64,000 nucleotides of DNA from a virus: positions 62,001 to 126,000 of the IMG/VR virus record IMGVR_UViG_3300035698_013504; one strand, written 5' to 3'. Each line of letters opens with the position of its first letter. Position 1 is the first letter of the stretch. Positions 50,926-59,476 of this stretch are shown here, in pieces. Under the pieces are notes generated by a model. The model had not been told where the DNA came from, did no database searches, and worked only from the letters and a program-made list of their open reading frames with translations. A program made the position numbers and the translations under genes.

Positions 50926-50944
50926 TAGCAACGTGTTACAGAAA
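50926..50944 (+). promoter_or_regulatory. Copy of the recurring TAGCAACGYGTTACAGAAA element
   Basis: TAGCAACGTGTTACAGAAA, identical over 19 bases to the copy at 48431. Here it is not a stop codon of a recognised gene, which supports it being a real nucleic-acid element. Confidence 0.55.
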
Positions 50945-50955
50945 GGACAGCACCG

Positions 50956-51264
50956 ATGGCACAGGAAATGCAAACCGTACTCGGCAACGGTAACACCATC
51001 ACCGTCGTAAGTTCGGAGTTCGAACACGGTGACCTTATCGTGATCCTCGAAGGTCAAAAGCCTGACGAGGTTGGTTCCGCCGAAGCCAGACAGCTCGCAT
51101 ACAGTGTCCGAACGCAGAAGGGCATGGAGTCCGCTGGCCTTGAGGCTCAAGGCGGCCCGTATCCCGTGGATGAGAAAGGCGACCTCGTAGCCGCTGGCGC
51201 TCCGGTCGAGCCTGAGAACCTCAGGTTCCGGCAGGCCTTCAAGCTGAACAGGACACGGATGTGA
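50956..51264 (+). CDS. Small unknown protein
   Basis: 102 residues, ATG with AAGGAC upstream and the recurring element before it. N-terminal strands (NTITVVSSEFEHGDLIVILEG) then a charged helical part. Translationally coupled to the next gene (GTGA overlap). Function not recognised. Confidence 0.65.
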   Translation: MAQEMQTVLGNGNTITVVSSEFEHGDLIVILEGQKPDEVGSAEARQLAYSVRTQKGMESAGLEAQGGPYPVDEKGDLVAAGAPVEPENLRFRQAFKLNRTRM

Positions 51265-51803
51265 TCTCCGCAACAGTCAAAGACTTAATCACGGCAGACG
51301 AGTACACGCTGCAGGACATACGGCAGGGGATGTCCATCTTCCATAATCACGATCACCTCATATTCCACCCGGGGTGTGAGGAGATCGAGTTGATGGCGGA
51401 TGACATCCTTGTCGTGTCTCTGCATCGTCTACTTCTCTATATGGGGTTCGGCGCTCAGCATGTGCGTTCAATCATTGAGCACTTCAAGGATCAGCTGATA
51501 GCTATAGGGCTAGCTGTGGGTGATATGCGGAAAGTGCCGGTGATGGCGTCCACGCTACAGATCATCGACTACCGGTGGGCAATACTGGATGGGGGCATCT
51601 GGAACTTCGTGGACTACGAGGTGTCGGCGCCGCCTGAGGTACCGTTGACGTCGATCGCTATTGGGCTGCCGGTTGCTGTATACCGGGCAGTTGGAAAGAC
51701 TGCAAAGCTTCTGGAGACCCGTTCAAAAGCGGAAGAGATGAGAGCTGATCGTGAACAAGACGGATCTGCTCCAGTACCCCAGCCTCCAGCTCCTGAAGAA
51801 TAG
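51261..51803 (+). CDS. Unknown protein, converging on a minus-strand gene
   Basis: 180 residues from GTG 51261 overlapping the previous stop. Two-part protein: N-terminal alpha/beta domain (TADEYTLQDIRQGMSIFHNHDHLIF), a helical middle (LHRLLLYMGFGAQHVRSIIEHF), and a charged/Pro-rich tail. The last 146 nt overlap the 3' end of the opposite gene at 51658. No family recognised. Confidence 0.6.
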   Translation: MISATVKDLITADEYTLQDIRQGMSIFHNHDHLIFHPGCEEIELMADDILVVSLHRLLLYMGFGAQHVRSIIEHFKDQLIAIGLAVGDMRKVPVMASTLQIIDYRWAILDGGIWNFVDYEVSAPPEVPLTSIAIGLPVAVYRAVGKTAKLLETRSKAEEMRADREQDGSAPVPQPPAPEE

Positions 51804-52359
51804 ACGTCTGGTTGTCGAAGAAGGTGGCGTGCATGATCGGGTCGTCTGAGAAGTTGATGCCAGCCATATCCTCTTGAGTGTTGGGCCGCTCTACCAGATG
51901 CCGTAACAGTTTCGGCGTTCTCCAGATACCGTACTCCTCAAGCGCCAGCCCCACGAACTGCTTGATTTCATGCGAGAAGTCGTATCCCTGTTCGTCAGGC
52001 GGGTCAAGTAGTGTGGCCTCAGCAACGGCCCACATGATCTCCTCCGGCTCAGCAAGCTCCCACTTGTCAAAACTCGCCCCGTTACCGGACAGCGCGTTAC
52101 AGATGTGATTGAATGCCTCAAGGGAGTTGTAGAAGATGTCGGTGGTCAGGAGGGTCACGGCCGCCCAGATCTTGTCCCAGTTGCCCTTAGGTAACTCGGC
52201 CCCATAGTCTTCGGCCACCTGGATACGCAACGTGTCGGGTTCCCAGCTTAGGAACGCGGTGCCGTAACGATCCATGAGGATGGCCATCAAAGCGGTAGCG
52301 GTAGCTTTAGGGCTTTCGAGGACCTTGGCGAGTTGCGCCTTAGCGAGAGGGGTGGGCAT
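51658..52359 (-). CDS. Minus-strand unknown protein
   Basis: 233 residues. Helical, Leu/Ala-rich with acidic patches (AEPEEIMWAVAEATLLDPPDEQG). It lies with the gene at 52454 in a two-gene minus-strand unit, between plus-strand blocks. The 3' end overlaps the plus gene at 51261. No motif recognised. Confidence 0.65.
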   Translation of the reverse strand: MPTPLAKAQLAKVLESPKATATALMAILMDRYGTAFLSWEPDTLRIQVAEDYGAELPKGNWDKIWAAVTLLTTDIFYNSLEAFNHICNALSGNGASFDKWELAEPEEIMWAVAEATLLDPPDEQGYDFSHEIKQFVGLALEEYGIWRTPKLLRHLVERPNTQEDMAGINFSDDPIMHATFFDNQTSILQELEAGVLEQIRLVHDQLSSLPLLNGSPEALQSFQLPGIQQPAAQ

Positions 52360-52375
52360 GGTTTACACTTTATAT

Positions 52376-52441
52376 CTGTGCGACAGCCGCCAAACCTAGC
52401 GTTTATTTTGTATTGTGTGTCTAGTTACGGCTGTCTCACAG
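52376..52441. repeat. Inverted repeat in the gap between two minus-strand genes
   Basis: CTGTGCGACAGCCG (52376-52389) and CGGCTGTCTCACAG (52428-52441) match as inverted arms in 13 of 14 bases, separated by 38 AT-rich bases. It may be an operator or an RNA hairpin ahead of the gene ending at 51658. Confidence 0.5.
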
Positions 52442-52453
52442 AATTTCTTAGAG

Positions 52454-53551
52454 TTACGCAGTAGTCGTGTTATCCAGCGCCTGCTCAAACAGGTTCGCGT
52501 CGTCGCGGGGCAGTGTCGGCAGAATCTCTGCGAACTTCTCCGCATCCACAGACAAGCCGTCATCGGACAACACGGCGGACATGAAGTCTTCGCCCATTGC
52601 CTTTGCGATCTTGTCGAGCGGCAGCGCTTCAAGCGAATCTCTAGGCACCGTGGAGCCGGTTGTCAGCTGGATGGCCGCGCCAAGAACTGACGCAGCTTTT
52701 TCCTCAGTAACACTGAAGCAGATCTCTTCAGGCATATCGAGCCCGTCGAGGTAACTGTTGAAGAGGCCGGTCTCGCGGTCAACCGTATCCAAGATGAACG
52801 CGGCCGTCTTGAGCTGGTCATGCGACAGCGACTCGGCGTTACCGAGTTCGACAGCCATCTCAGCCAGCTTCTCGCGGAGATCGTTGTGTGTTTCGCCGAG
52901 CATAAGTACCCGACCCGCGAAACCCTCGGCAACGTCCTTAGGCATGGCCATGCCAAACCCGGCGGCCTTTTCAAGCCATTGGGCGACATCACTGACGACC
53001 GGGGTGACCTGCAGAGCATCCGAACGTTTGATCAGATTACGCGCGGCGTGCTGCCTGGCAACGAGGGGGAACTTGTGGGCCTGCATATGCAGCGACTCGA
53101 TCGACCTCAGGCACGCCTCCTTTGTGTGGGCGGGGAAGAGTCGACGTTTGCCGATGCCTGCGACTTCGTAAACGAGGCCGAACTGAGCGTCGGGGATGTC
53201 ACAAGGAGCCGAAATCTTCTCATGCTCAAGGCACAGCCGGTGGAACTCAGTGCCCATACCATGGTACGTGGCGCTCTTCTCAAGCTGGTCCCTGGTGTAA
53301 CGAGCCTCTTCATCCGGGAGCTTATGGCTCTCGTCAAGGAAGAAGGCCGTAGACAGCCACGTAGCTACTTTCGTGTGGCAAGGGAACTTCCGGGTGACCG
53401 GATATGCGAAGACTGTGGGCGCTACATCGTCAAGGTTGTCAAGCGGTTTATCGACAGCCTGCTTGACGAACGGAGGAACTTCGTGTACCTTTAGAAGTAG
53501 GTGACGTCGTTGTCCGTTCAAATCAGAGTACTGGTCCGCGATAGGATTCAT
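52454..53551 (-). CDS. Minus-strand unknown protein, divergent from the primase-like gene
   Basis: 365 residues, ATG at 53551-53549 with GAGGA upstream on its strand. Its start codon is one base away from the start codon of the plus gene at 53553. The N-terminal third is mixed (RKFPCHTKVATWLSTAFFLDESHKL), the rest helical and acidic with regular Leu/Ala spacing. Not recognised; possibly a virion or packaging-related protein. Confidence 0.65.
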   Translation of the reverse strand: MNPIADQYSDLNGQRRHLLLKVHEVPPFVKQAVDKPLDNLDDVAPTVFAYPVTRKFPCHTKVATWLSTAFFLDESHKLPDEEARYTRDQLEKSATYHGMGTEFHRLCLEHEKISAPCDIPDAQFGLVYEVAGIGKRRLFPAHTKEACLRSIESLHMQAHKFPLVARQHAARNLIKRSDALQVTPVVSDVAQWLEKAAGFGMAMPKDVAEGFAGRVLMLGETHNDLREKLAEMAVELGNAESLSHDQLKTAAFILDTVDRETGLFNSYLDGLDMPEEICFSVTEEKAASVLGAAIQLTTGSTVPRDSLEALPLDKIAKAMGEDFMSAVLSDDGLSVDAEKFAEILPTLPRDDANLFEQALDNTTTA

Positions 53552-53552
53552 A

Positions 53553-56300
53553 ATGCAGTCCTCAGTTCAAAACTTGAATTCACTCATCTCAGCTAAGTCC
53601 ATCTTACAGGCCTTAGATGAGCGGGTCAAGACCTCTACCGCAGGTTTTCCGTTTGCGGCGGACTGCCCCTTCTGCGACGACAGCGAGAAATCCCTCCGTA
53701 TTTTTCAAGATCCGCTCGACGGTCTAGGGTCCGAACACGGACCTTGGGTATTCTGTAGGGCGTGCGATTACGCCTCCGACGGTATTGGTTTCTTCCAGAA
53801 GTACCGAGATACGCAGGGTATTGTGCGTCTTATGGGTGTTTTGCAGACTGAGGGTTTGGTTTCATTGCCCGGCTCCATCATCGACCCCGTAACGATATCG
53901 TACTACCAGCGCGTACAAGCAATCAGCCGCATGCAGCCCATGGTACTGTGGGAAAATGCAAAACAAGAATATGCGAAAGGCGTGCAGCCGGAGTGGCACG
54001 AGTTACTGTTTGACAAGAAGTTGTGGGGCTCAGTAGGCGCAAGACAGTGGCGCGGACGCATGGACCGATACATCGGAATGATGACCCGCGACGACATCCT
54101 GAAGTATATCCCGGATGCAATGCTACCTCAGAAGGGCATGAGGCACGCGCTTGTTATACCCTACTACGATCTGCCGGGGCGCATACGTTCTATCCTGTTT
54201 GCGTCTAAGAACCAGGAGTACAGGTACTATGTCGATGAGCCTGAACTAGAGACACACGATGCCGGACTGGCGTGGATCAACTACCTCGACCAGGAACGTG
54301 TAGTCTACGCCTTTGACAACCCGTGGCTTGGTCTGCAGATGCAGCGTAAGCATTTCTTCGCAACGCATAGCCCAATGCCAATCGTCGTATGGGACAAGAC
54401 GACTACCGGAGCATGGTTATCGCTCAACGCACAGCAGGTTATCTTCTGGGCGCCAACGCCGACCGTCGACACCTTCATCCAGGCACGCCTAGCACCGAAC
54501 TCAAAGATCGCAATGAAGCCCAGCCCGGTTGCGCGAGAGATGGATGACTTCCTAAGCAGGCGACCAGCAACAGAGTTCTTGCGAATCATGGACAAGTTTG
54601 CATCTCCATGGGAGCGTGTATTCAAGTCCTGGTTCCTCAAGCTACCTGAAAACCGTTGCGCGATGGTGTTGGAGCAGATGGAGCTAACACCCGCGGAGAC
54701 AGAGCGCATACTTCAGGACTGCGCCCGACACGAAACGCGCGAGATGAAGCTGCGGCTTGGGTACACCAAAGAGGCGCGTATCGCCAACTGGTCGACCTCC
54801 AAGATTAGATCAGAAGCCGCAGGCTGGTTCAACACGAACAAGGGGCGCAAGACTTTCCAGATTACGAGTTTCCACCTCGAGATACGTAAGACCGTTCACC
54901 ACAAGCCCACTGGTAAGCATTACGTTGTTGGTACTCTCCAGACACACGGGTGCGCCGACATGGTGTTTACAGCTGAGCACGACGAGTTCGCTGAAGCCCC
55001 CGGGCAATGGATAACCCGGTTCATGATGGACAAGGGGCAACCCAAGCCGTTCATCTTACGCGGGTGGGAAAACAAGCTGATGAATATTGCTCAGGCGTTC
55101 CACTCTCCAACGAGTGAATCGTCTGACGGTAAGATTGGCTGGCAGCAGGGCACAGGCTCTTTTGTGTTCCCGTCGTTCTCGTACCAGAATGGAAAGACGA
55201 TACGGGGCCGGTCACTATTCCTCATTCAGCCCGACGAGGACTTGCCGTTCCGCGGGCTATACCCGCCGCGCATTGCACTTACTCCGGAGATCGCCAACTC
55301 CTGGGCAGCTACAACGTCCAGCACCGCGGTGTTCCTCGCGACGGCCGCCACAGTGATGGCAAACATGCTCGCCCCTGTCTTCGAGCAGCCGTACACACCT
55401 GTTGGGTTCGTTGGCACCGAGAATGACGCCAGCAGCTATGTCGGTCGGATGACTGTAGACGCGCTGCGCCTCGTGAGGGTCGGGAACGACATCCTGGCTA
55501 ACCGAACTAGAGGGGCTGTGCGTGACGCGCTCATGCTAAAGACAGAAGAACACACCGTACCCTACTTCTTCGACAAGGACGTGCTCGGGGAGAAGGGTCT
55601 TGCGCTATGGGCCACCGACGTGACACGGCCGATCATCGCAAGGCTCAGCCTGCTAGACCAGTATGCTGTAGCTACCTGCGGGACCTGGATGTTTATCAGA
55701 GCGCCCGGCGTGGCAACCAGAGCCAACAAGATTCTGAACATGCCCGCGATACTCAGGTACCTCAGATGGATACAGTCAAAGAACTACGAGCTTGAGGTAA
55801 CAGGCATCTATCAGATCGACGTGCTGAAGAGTATGCGTGAATGGCTGGAGTCAGAATACCCGGACATCTCGTTTGCTGGCGCCTTCGACGAAGCTGAAGC
55901 GTCTATGAGTTACCTCTCTGTTGCGCCGGATATGTACTCGATAAGCGAGCGGATGCTGTTGTTGGTCTGCGAGTTGTACCGACGCGACGAGATCAAAAAG
56001 ATCAACGTACCGTTCTATGAGGCGTACAAGAAGGGCACACTACCGGCGATGAAGAAGGCAACGGTACTCGTTGATAACGACAGCCAGGTAGTCTACATAT
56101 CCAGAAGAAGGTTGTTGCAAAGATTGCAACGACTGGGGCTGCCTCATCCTAACCTGTCAGACGTGGCACAGTCATTCATTAAGAGTGGCGCCCTCCTTGA
56201 GGACATCGAGGATGCTGATAACGGCTCAGGGTGGGTGATCAAGCGTAAGACTTTCGAGAGGGTCTCGAAGGCCTGGAAAGATGCAAGTAGCGCTGTTTAG
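53553..56300 (+). CDS. Large replication-type protein with primase zinc finger
   Basis: 915 residues, ATG preceded by AGGATT. N-terminal zinc-binding motif C38-x2-C41...C68-x2-C71 (CPFC...CRACDYASDGIGF) resembles the CHC2-type ribbon of phage and DnaG primases. Residues about 200-330 have a TOPRIM/primase-like alternation (ALVIPYYDLPGRIRSILFA, VVYAFDNPWLG). The rest is a long region with VFLATAATVMANMLAPVF and VGFVGTENDASSYVGR, where a helicase would be, but with no intact Walker A. Probably a primase or a degenerate primase-helicase; moderate certainty. Confidence 0.6.
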   Translation: MQSSVQNLNSLISAKSILQALDERVKTSTAGFPFAADCPFCDDSEKSLRIFQDPLDGLGSEHGPWVFCRACDYASDGIGFFQKYRDTQGIVRLMGVLQTEGLVSLPGSIIDPVTISYYQRVQAISRMQPMVLWENAKQEYAKGVQPEWHELLFDKKLWGSVGARQWRGRMDRYIGMMTRDDILKYIPDAMLPQKGMRHALVIPYYDLPGRIRSILFASKNQEYRYYVDEPELETHDAGLAWINYLDQERVVYAFDNPWLGLQMQRKHFFATHSPMPIVVWDKTTTGAWLSLNAQQVIFWAPTPTVDTFIQARLAPNSKIAMKPSPVAREMDDFLSRRPATEFLRIMDKFASPWERVFKSWFLKLPENRCAMVLEQMELTPAETERILQDCARHETREMKLRLGYTKEARIANWSTSKIRSEAAGWFNTNKGRKTFQITSFHLEIRKTVHHKPTGKHYVVGTLQTHGCADMVFTAEHDEFAEAPGQWITRFMMDKGQPKPFILRGWENKLMNIAQAFHSPTSESSDGKIGWQQGTGSFVFPSFSYQNGKTIRGRSLFLIQPDEDLPFRGLYPPRIALTPEIANSWAATTSSTAVFLATAATVMANMLAPVFEQPYTPVGFVGTENDASSYVGRMTVDALRLVRVGNDILANRTRGAVRDALMLKTEEHTVPYFFDKDVLGEKGLALWATDVTRPIIARLSLLDQYAVATCGTWMFIRAPGVATRANKILNMPAILRYLRWIQSKNYELEVTGIYQIDVLKSMREWLESEYPDISFAGAFDEAEASMSYLSVAPDMYSISERMLLLVCELYRRDEIKKINVPFYEAYKKGTLPAMKKATVLVDNDSQVVYISRRRLLQRLQRLGLPHPNLSDVAQSFIKSGALLEDIEDADNGSGWVIKRKTFERVSKAWKDASSAV

Positions 56301-56339
56301 TATTCCCCCCTATCTACGTACTAACCGAGGAGAAAATCT

Positions 56340-56780
56340 ATGCCGCCCGAATGTGATTTGTTCCGATATGAACCAGAACCTTTTGAGGTGTGCCCCAAGT
56401 GCGGGTCCGCCCCATTTCAATCAGTTAAGCGCGGATGGATCCAAAGGCCCAAACGCTTTCTATGGATCTTGTGGAAGCAGCCGTACTGCGCTATTGTCTG
56501 TTCTATCTGCGGTTGTCTAATTGGGCACGAGTACCCGCCGGAACCCAAAGACGACGATCAAACGTTCGCTAAGATTACACTCCCCAAGTTCAAACCAGGC
56601 GTACCGATGCCCGCCGTAGATCCTGCAGATGTATGTAACCTGGACGACCCGTCTTCCGCTATCTTCGCGGAAACTGTAAAGATGGTAAACGATATGGGCA
56701 TCTCCGTACAGATAGGTGACAAGGTGGTCACCCCGGGGACAGCCGCGGATGAGGTGCTTAAAGCTATCCGTAAGGACTAA
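56340..56780 (+). CDS. Small zinc-ribbon protein
   Basis: 146 residues, ATG with GAGGAG upstream. CPKCGS (C18-x2-C21) and CSICGC (C54-x2-C57) make a zinc ribbon interrupted by a basic Trp/Arg-rich segment (KRGWIQRPKRFLWILW). The C-terminus is an acidic linker and a small helical domain. It may bind nucleic acid. It meets the terminase gene tail-to-tail with a 4-nt overlap. Confidence 0.65.
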   Translation: MPPECDLFRYEPEPFEVCPKCGSAPFQSVKRGWIQRPKRFLWILWKQPYCAIVCSICGCLIGHEYPPEPKDDDQTFAKITLPKFKPGVPMPAVDPADVCNLDDPSSAIFAETVKMVNDMGISVQIGDKVVTPGTAADEVLKAIRKD

Positions 56781-58567
56781 GTGAACGTAGGATGTCTCGG
56801 GGCAACGAAGTCGCGCTGTTCTGGCGTGAGCTTCATATCGAACTGCTTGGCCAGGTCAGGCCACTTGCGTGTCTGATGCCAGATGGTAACCGCGGCGAAG
56901 TTGACTGAGTGACAAAGGTCATCCTTCATCTTCGGGTTACGGGTAATCAGGAACACGTCGGCGCCCTTTGCCATCTCGTGCTTGTCTTCGATGAGCGCGA
57001 GGAAGTCACTGACCAGGTCCTTCATAGAGTCGTATTCGGGGAACGTGATACCGGCCGTCTTGATCATTGCAGTCGTGAGGATCAACGATCGGGTCTTGTC
57101 CAAACTCCAGAAGTGCCGCGACGATGTCTTAGACGGCGGGTTATGCGTCAGCACGTTCTTTGTCGTCGCACGGACGTAGAGCATCGGAACGATGCGGTCC
57201 ATAGGCAGCCCGGCGTGGATGAGCAGCGCCTCTTTGATTTCGCCCGACCCGCCATAGTCATGCGCGATATACTGACACTGGAAAGCCTTAAAGTCCATGA
57301 GGATCTTAGCGGCCTCTTCATCGTGACTCAGTGAGGCGTAAAGACGCTCAGAGTATATGACTTCCAGTTTACCCGCGGGGGTGAGGCCCATAATGCATAT
57401 TGTCGTAAACGATATCTCAGAGGCGCCACCGCCACCCCAGTCAACACCCATTACGCGGAGTGTATAGTTACCTACATGCTTGAGAGCCTCGTTGCGTTCG
57501 TTCTTCCAGTCGAGGCAGCACGCACGCTGGAGGTCCGTAAGCGTAATGAGCTTGACCCCGACGTCAGAGCTCTCCCCCAAAATCTCGTTCATGAACGCGG
57601 CCTGTGTTGTCTGGAACCCGTCCATGGCCGCAACGATCTTCTGCCACTTAGCCTCAACGCCGTAATGCATTGGCATGATGATCTGCGGAATATGATACCC
57701 AGCGAATAACCAGCGGCGGTCGGGGTACCTGTGCCACCACTTACCAAGACGCGGGTTTACCGGTTTGCTGCACTTTCCACAGACGATGCCCTTCCGCCCA
57801 ATCATCTTGATGATGTCGTGATCAACGGACGGGATGTTGATGTGGCGACAGCTGTCGCACCGAATAGCCCACTCTGCCTGGGAACAGTCTTCCCACAGAG
57901 CCTGAATCGTATTGTCCAACGTCTTCGGGGTACCGCTGTACTGTTGCAGCGACCACTTCGAAGCATCCAAACAAGAACGGAGGATAGGAATGAAATCATA
58001 GTCAAGGTCTTGAACTTCATCGTAGACAGCCTTGTCTGCGGAGATACCACGAGCACGGTCTACGTCTAGGAGCGCAAATGTGAAGAACATTCGTGCCCCA
58101 TTCTTCATGGTTTTCTGAAGTACAGAATTCTCGCAACTGCTGTTAATCATCATGTTTGCGATAGGTGAGTGCTCAATAAAGGGCCTCACGTAGTTACTAG
58201 AGAACTTTCGAATCTGCTCGTAGCGAGGTGTTACGAACATGGTTTGGAAGTATGGTGAAGTCAACGACTGCAAGACATTCTGCGCTGCGAGCGTAGTCGA
58301 TTTCGATACCTGGCGCCCACACTTCAGCAGCAGCTGTTGTGGAACGTCAAGGTTGAACATCGGCTCCATCGGAAAGTGTTCCATCAAAGTGTAGGGCTCC
58401 CCCTTCAACGCCAGAAGTGGTAGAATGGGAACCAGAGTTCGCACCGGCCTAATGGCCTGATGCTCCACGAAAGACTGGATAACGTCTACCTGAGTTGGCT
58501 TAAAATCCTTTTTGCCGCTGACCCACGCGCCAATGGCTTGCTGGGTCTCTTTAAGTATGGAGGACAA
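56777..58567 (-). CDS. terL: Terminase large subunit
   Basis: 596 residues on the minus strand from TTG 58567 (SD GGAGAA upstream). Walker A LKCGRQVSKST (GRQVSKST at 84-91), Walker B AVYDE (180-184), coupling motif SGTP (211-214), zinc-ribbon insertion C237-x2-C240 and C263-x2-C266, then the RNase H-like nuclease beginning GVDWGGG (D376). It packages DNA into the prohead and cuts it. It is far from the capsid genes and on the opposite strand. Its start is 2 nt from the start of a plus-strand microprotein. Confidence 0.9.
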   Translation of the reverse strand: MSSILKETQQAIGAWVSGKKDFKPTQVDVIQSFVEHQAIRPVRTLVPILPLLALKGEPYTLMEHFPMEPMFNLDVPQQLLLKCGRQVSKSTTLAAQNVLQSLTSPYFQTMFVTPRYEQIRKFSSNYVRPFIEHSPIANMMINSSCENSVLQKTMKNGARMFFTFALLDVDRARGISADKAVYDEVQDLDYDFIPILRSCLDASKWSLQQYSGTPKTLDNTIQALWEDCSQAEWAIRCDSCRHINIPSVDHDIIKMIGRKGIVCGKCSKPVNPRLGKWWHRYPDRRWLFAGYHIPQIIMPMHYGVEAKWQKIVAAMDGFQTTQAAFMNEILGESSDVGVKLITLTDLQRACCLDWKNERNEALKHVGNYTLRVMGVDWGGGGASEISFTTICIMGLTPAGKLEVIYSERLYASLSHDEEAAKILMDFKAFQCQYIAHDYGGSGEIKEALLIHAGLPMDRIVPMLYVRATTKNVLTHNPPSKTSSRHFWSLDKTRSLILTTAMIKTAGITFPEYDSMKDLVSDFLALIEDKHEMAKGADVFLITRNPKMKDDLCHSVNFAAVTIWHQTRKWPDLAKQFDMKLTPEQRDFVAPRHPTFT

Positions 58568-58569
58568 GT

Positions 58570-58668
58570 ATGGCTTCTCCCAATGATCCCTTCACTCTGA
58601 TAGCAGAGTTGATCGAGGACATCGTTTCTTCGGCGTTCACTATCGTCGCCGGAATATTCCGCCTGTAA
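58570..58668 (+). CDS. 32-residue hydrophobic microprotein
   Basis: ATG 58570 with SD GGAGGA at 58559-58564, ending TAA 58668. Sequence: acidic/amphipathic helix FTLIAELIEDIV followed by SSAFTIVAGIFRL. The SD lies inside the terminase start region on the other strand. A membrane-associated peptide is plausible; the short length keeps confidence moderate. Confidence 0.5.
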   Translation: MASPNDPFTLIAELIEDIVSSAFTIVAGIFRL

Positions 58669-58742
58669 CGGCGGCGCAACTGTTGTTCATTGTACAAGCA
58701 GCCCGGTTGCTGAGTCAACGACAAACCTAGGAGACAGTGACA

Positions 58743-58940
58743 GTGAAAACGAAATCATCCAGATCGTTACTTGAAGGTATGGGCCGTGTTGACCCCCGTC
58801 GGACCGTCCCAACTTACAAGATGAACTATCTACACTCCCATCGAAGACCAGTGACAGTGACCCCCTCAGCACTCGGGCAAGACACCGTCGAATCGCGTAC
58901 CATTACCGTTGAACAGGAGGCTAGGATACCATTTGAATGA
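58743..58940 (+). CDS. Small basic protein
   Basis: 65 residues from GTG 58743 (AGGAG at 58729-58733 at 9-nt spacing; GTG 58737 is too close). Basic first half (KTKSSRSLLEGMGRVDPRR), Thr/Val-rich second half. It ends 5 nt inside the next gene's start. Function unknown. Confidence 0.55.
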   Translation: MKTKSSRSLLEGMGRVDPRRTVPTYKMNYLHSHRRPVTVTPSALGQDTVESRTITVEQEARIPFE

Positions 58941-59088
58941 TATATTCTCAGTAGGCGCCATAGCCGGTTGCTTAGGTGTGATCGTATTTGGCGTATGCAC
59001 AGGCGACGGCTTAGTCATTGTAGCGGGCCTTGGCGGTCTTTATATCTTCGCCAAGGCTCAGTCTATGTCGGGGCCAAAAGGCCCTTAA
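58933..59088 (+). CDS. 51-residue membrane protein, two predicted TM segments
   Basis: TTG 58933 to TAA 59088, overlapping the previous stop; AGGAGG at 58915-58920 and TAGGAT at 58922-58927 are possible ribosome sites. Hydrophobic segments FSVGAIAGCLGVIVFGVC and LVIVAGLGGLYIFA separated by TGDG, then a short polar tail. Size and topology fit small holin-like or membrane effector proteins. Confidence 0.55.
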   Translation: MNDIFSVGAIAGCLGVIVFGVCTGDGLVIVAGLGGLYIFAKAQSMSGPKGP

Positions 59089-59098
59089 AGGAGCAGGC

Positions 59099-59476
59099 AT
59101 GAGTGAAATTGAAGACAGCGTAAATGAAACAAAGCCCAGTCCGTACGCCGTCGTCCTCGATCAGATCAGGGACGCGGTCAAGGCTATACTCGACACACAG
59201 CCAGCCATCAGGTCTGTCGCGATTGTTATCGACTGGGCAGTCCCAGCAGGCGTGACCGAAGCGTCGCCGCCGTCCGGAGCGTGGATCGTACAGCCGCAAA
59301 AGATCTCCCCTGTGGACATCATTGAAGTATCAGCTAAGATCGCGGAGTTTCAAGCTGGATTTTGTCTGCGTGGCGCGACAATGTTCAGACAGGCATCACC
59401 GACACAACCTATAGGGAACGAAACCGATGGCCAAGAGCAAACTGACGCAAGCGTGGGAGAGCCCGACCAGATTTAG
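59099..59476 (+). CDS. Unknown protein before the MoxR gene
   Basis: 125 residues from ATG 59099, SD AAGGAG at 59088-59093; a longer in-frame start overlaps the membrane ORF and is rejected. Alpha/beta pattern (YAVVLDQIRDAVKAIL...VAIVIDWAV). It overlaps the MoxR-type gene by 50 nt and so is probably translated with it. No family recognised. Confidence 0.65.
   Translation: MSEIEDSVNETKPSPYAVVLDQIRDAVKAILDTQPAIRSVAIVIDWAVPAGVTEASPPSGAWIVQPQKISPVDIIEVSAKIAEFQAGFCLRGATMFRQASPTQPIGNETDGQEQTDASVGEPDQI

Larger units (their letters stand above)
50629..50955 (+). other. Gene-poor stretch with hairpins and a possible microprotein
   Basis: This 327-nt region holds an SD-led 30-residue membrane ORF (50715-50807), a hairpin at 50798-50816, a stronger hairpin at 50843-50865, a third small stem (50900-50905 with 50910-50915) and the recurring element at 50926. 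No tRNA was found in it. Confidence 0.6.

Noticed and set aside
55413-55448. GFVGTENDASSYVGR as a Walker A ATP-binding loop
   Set aside because: It lacks the Gly-Lys-Ser/Thr core.
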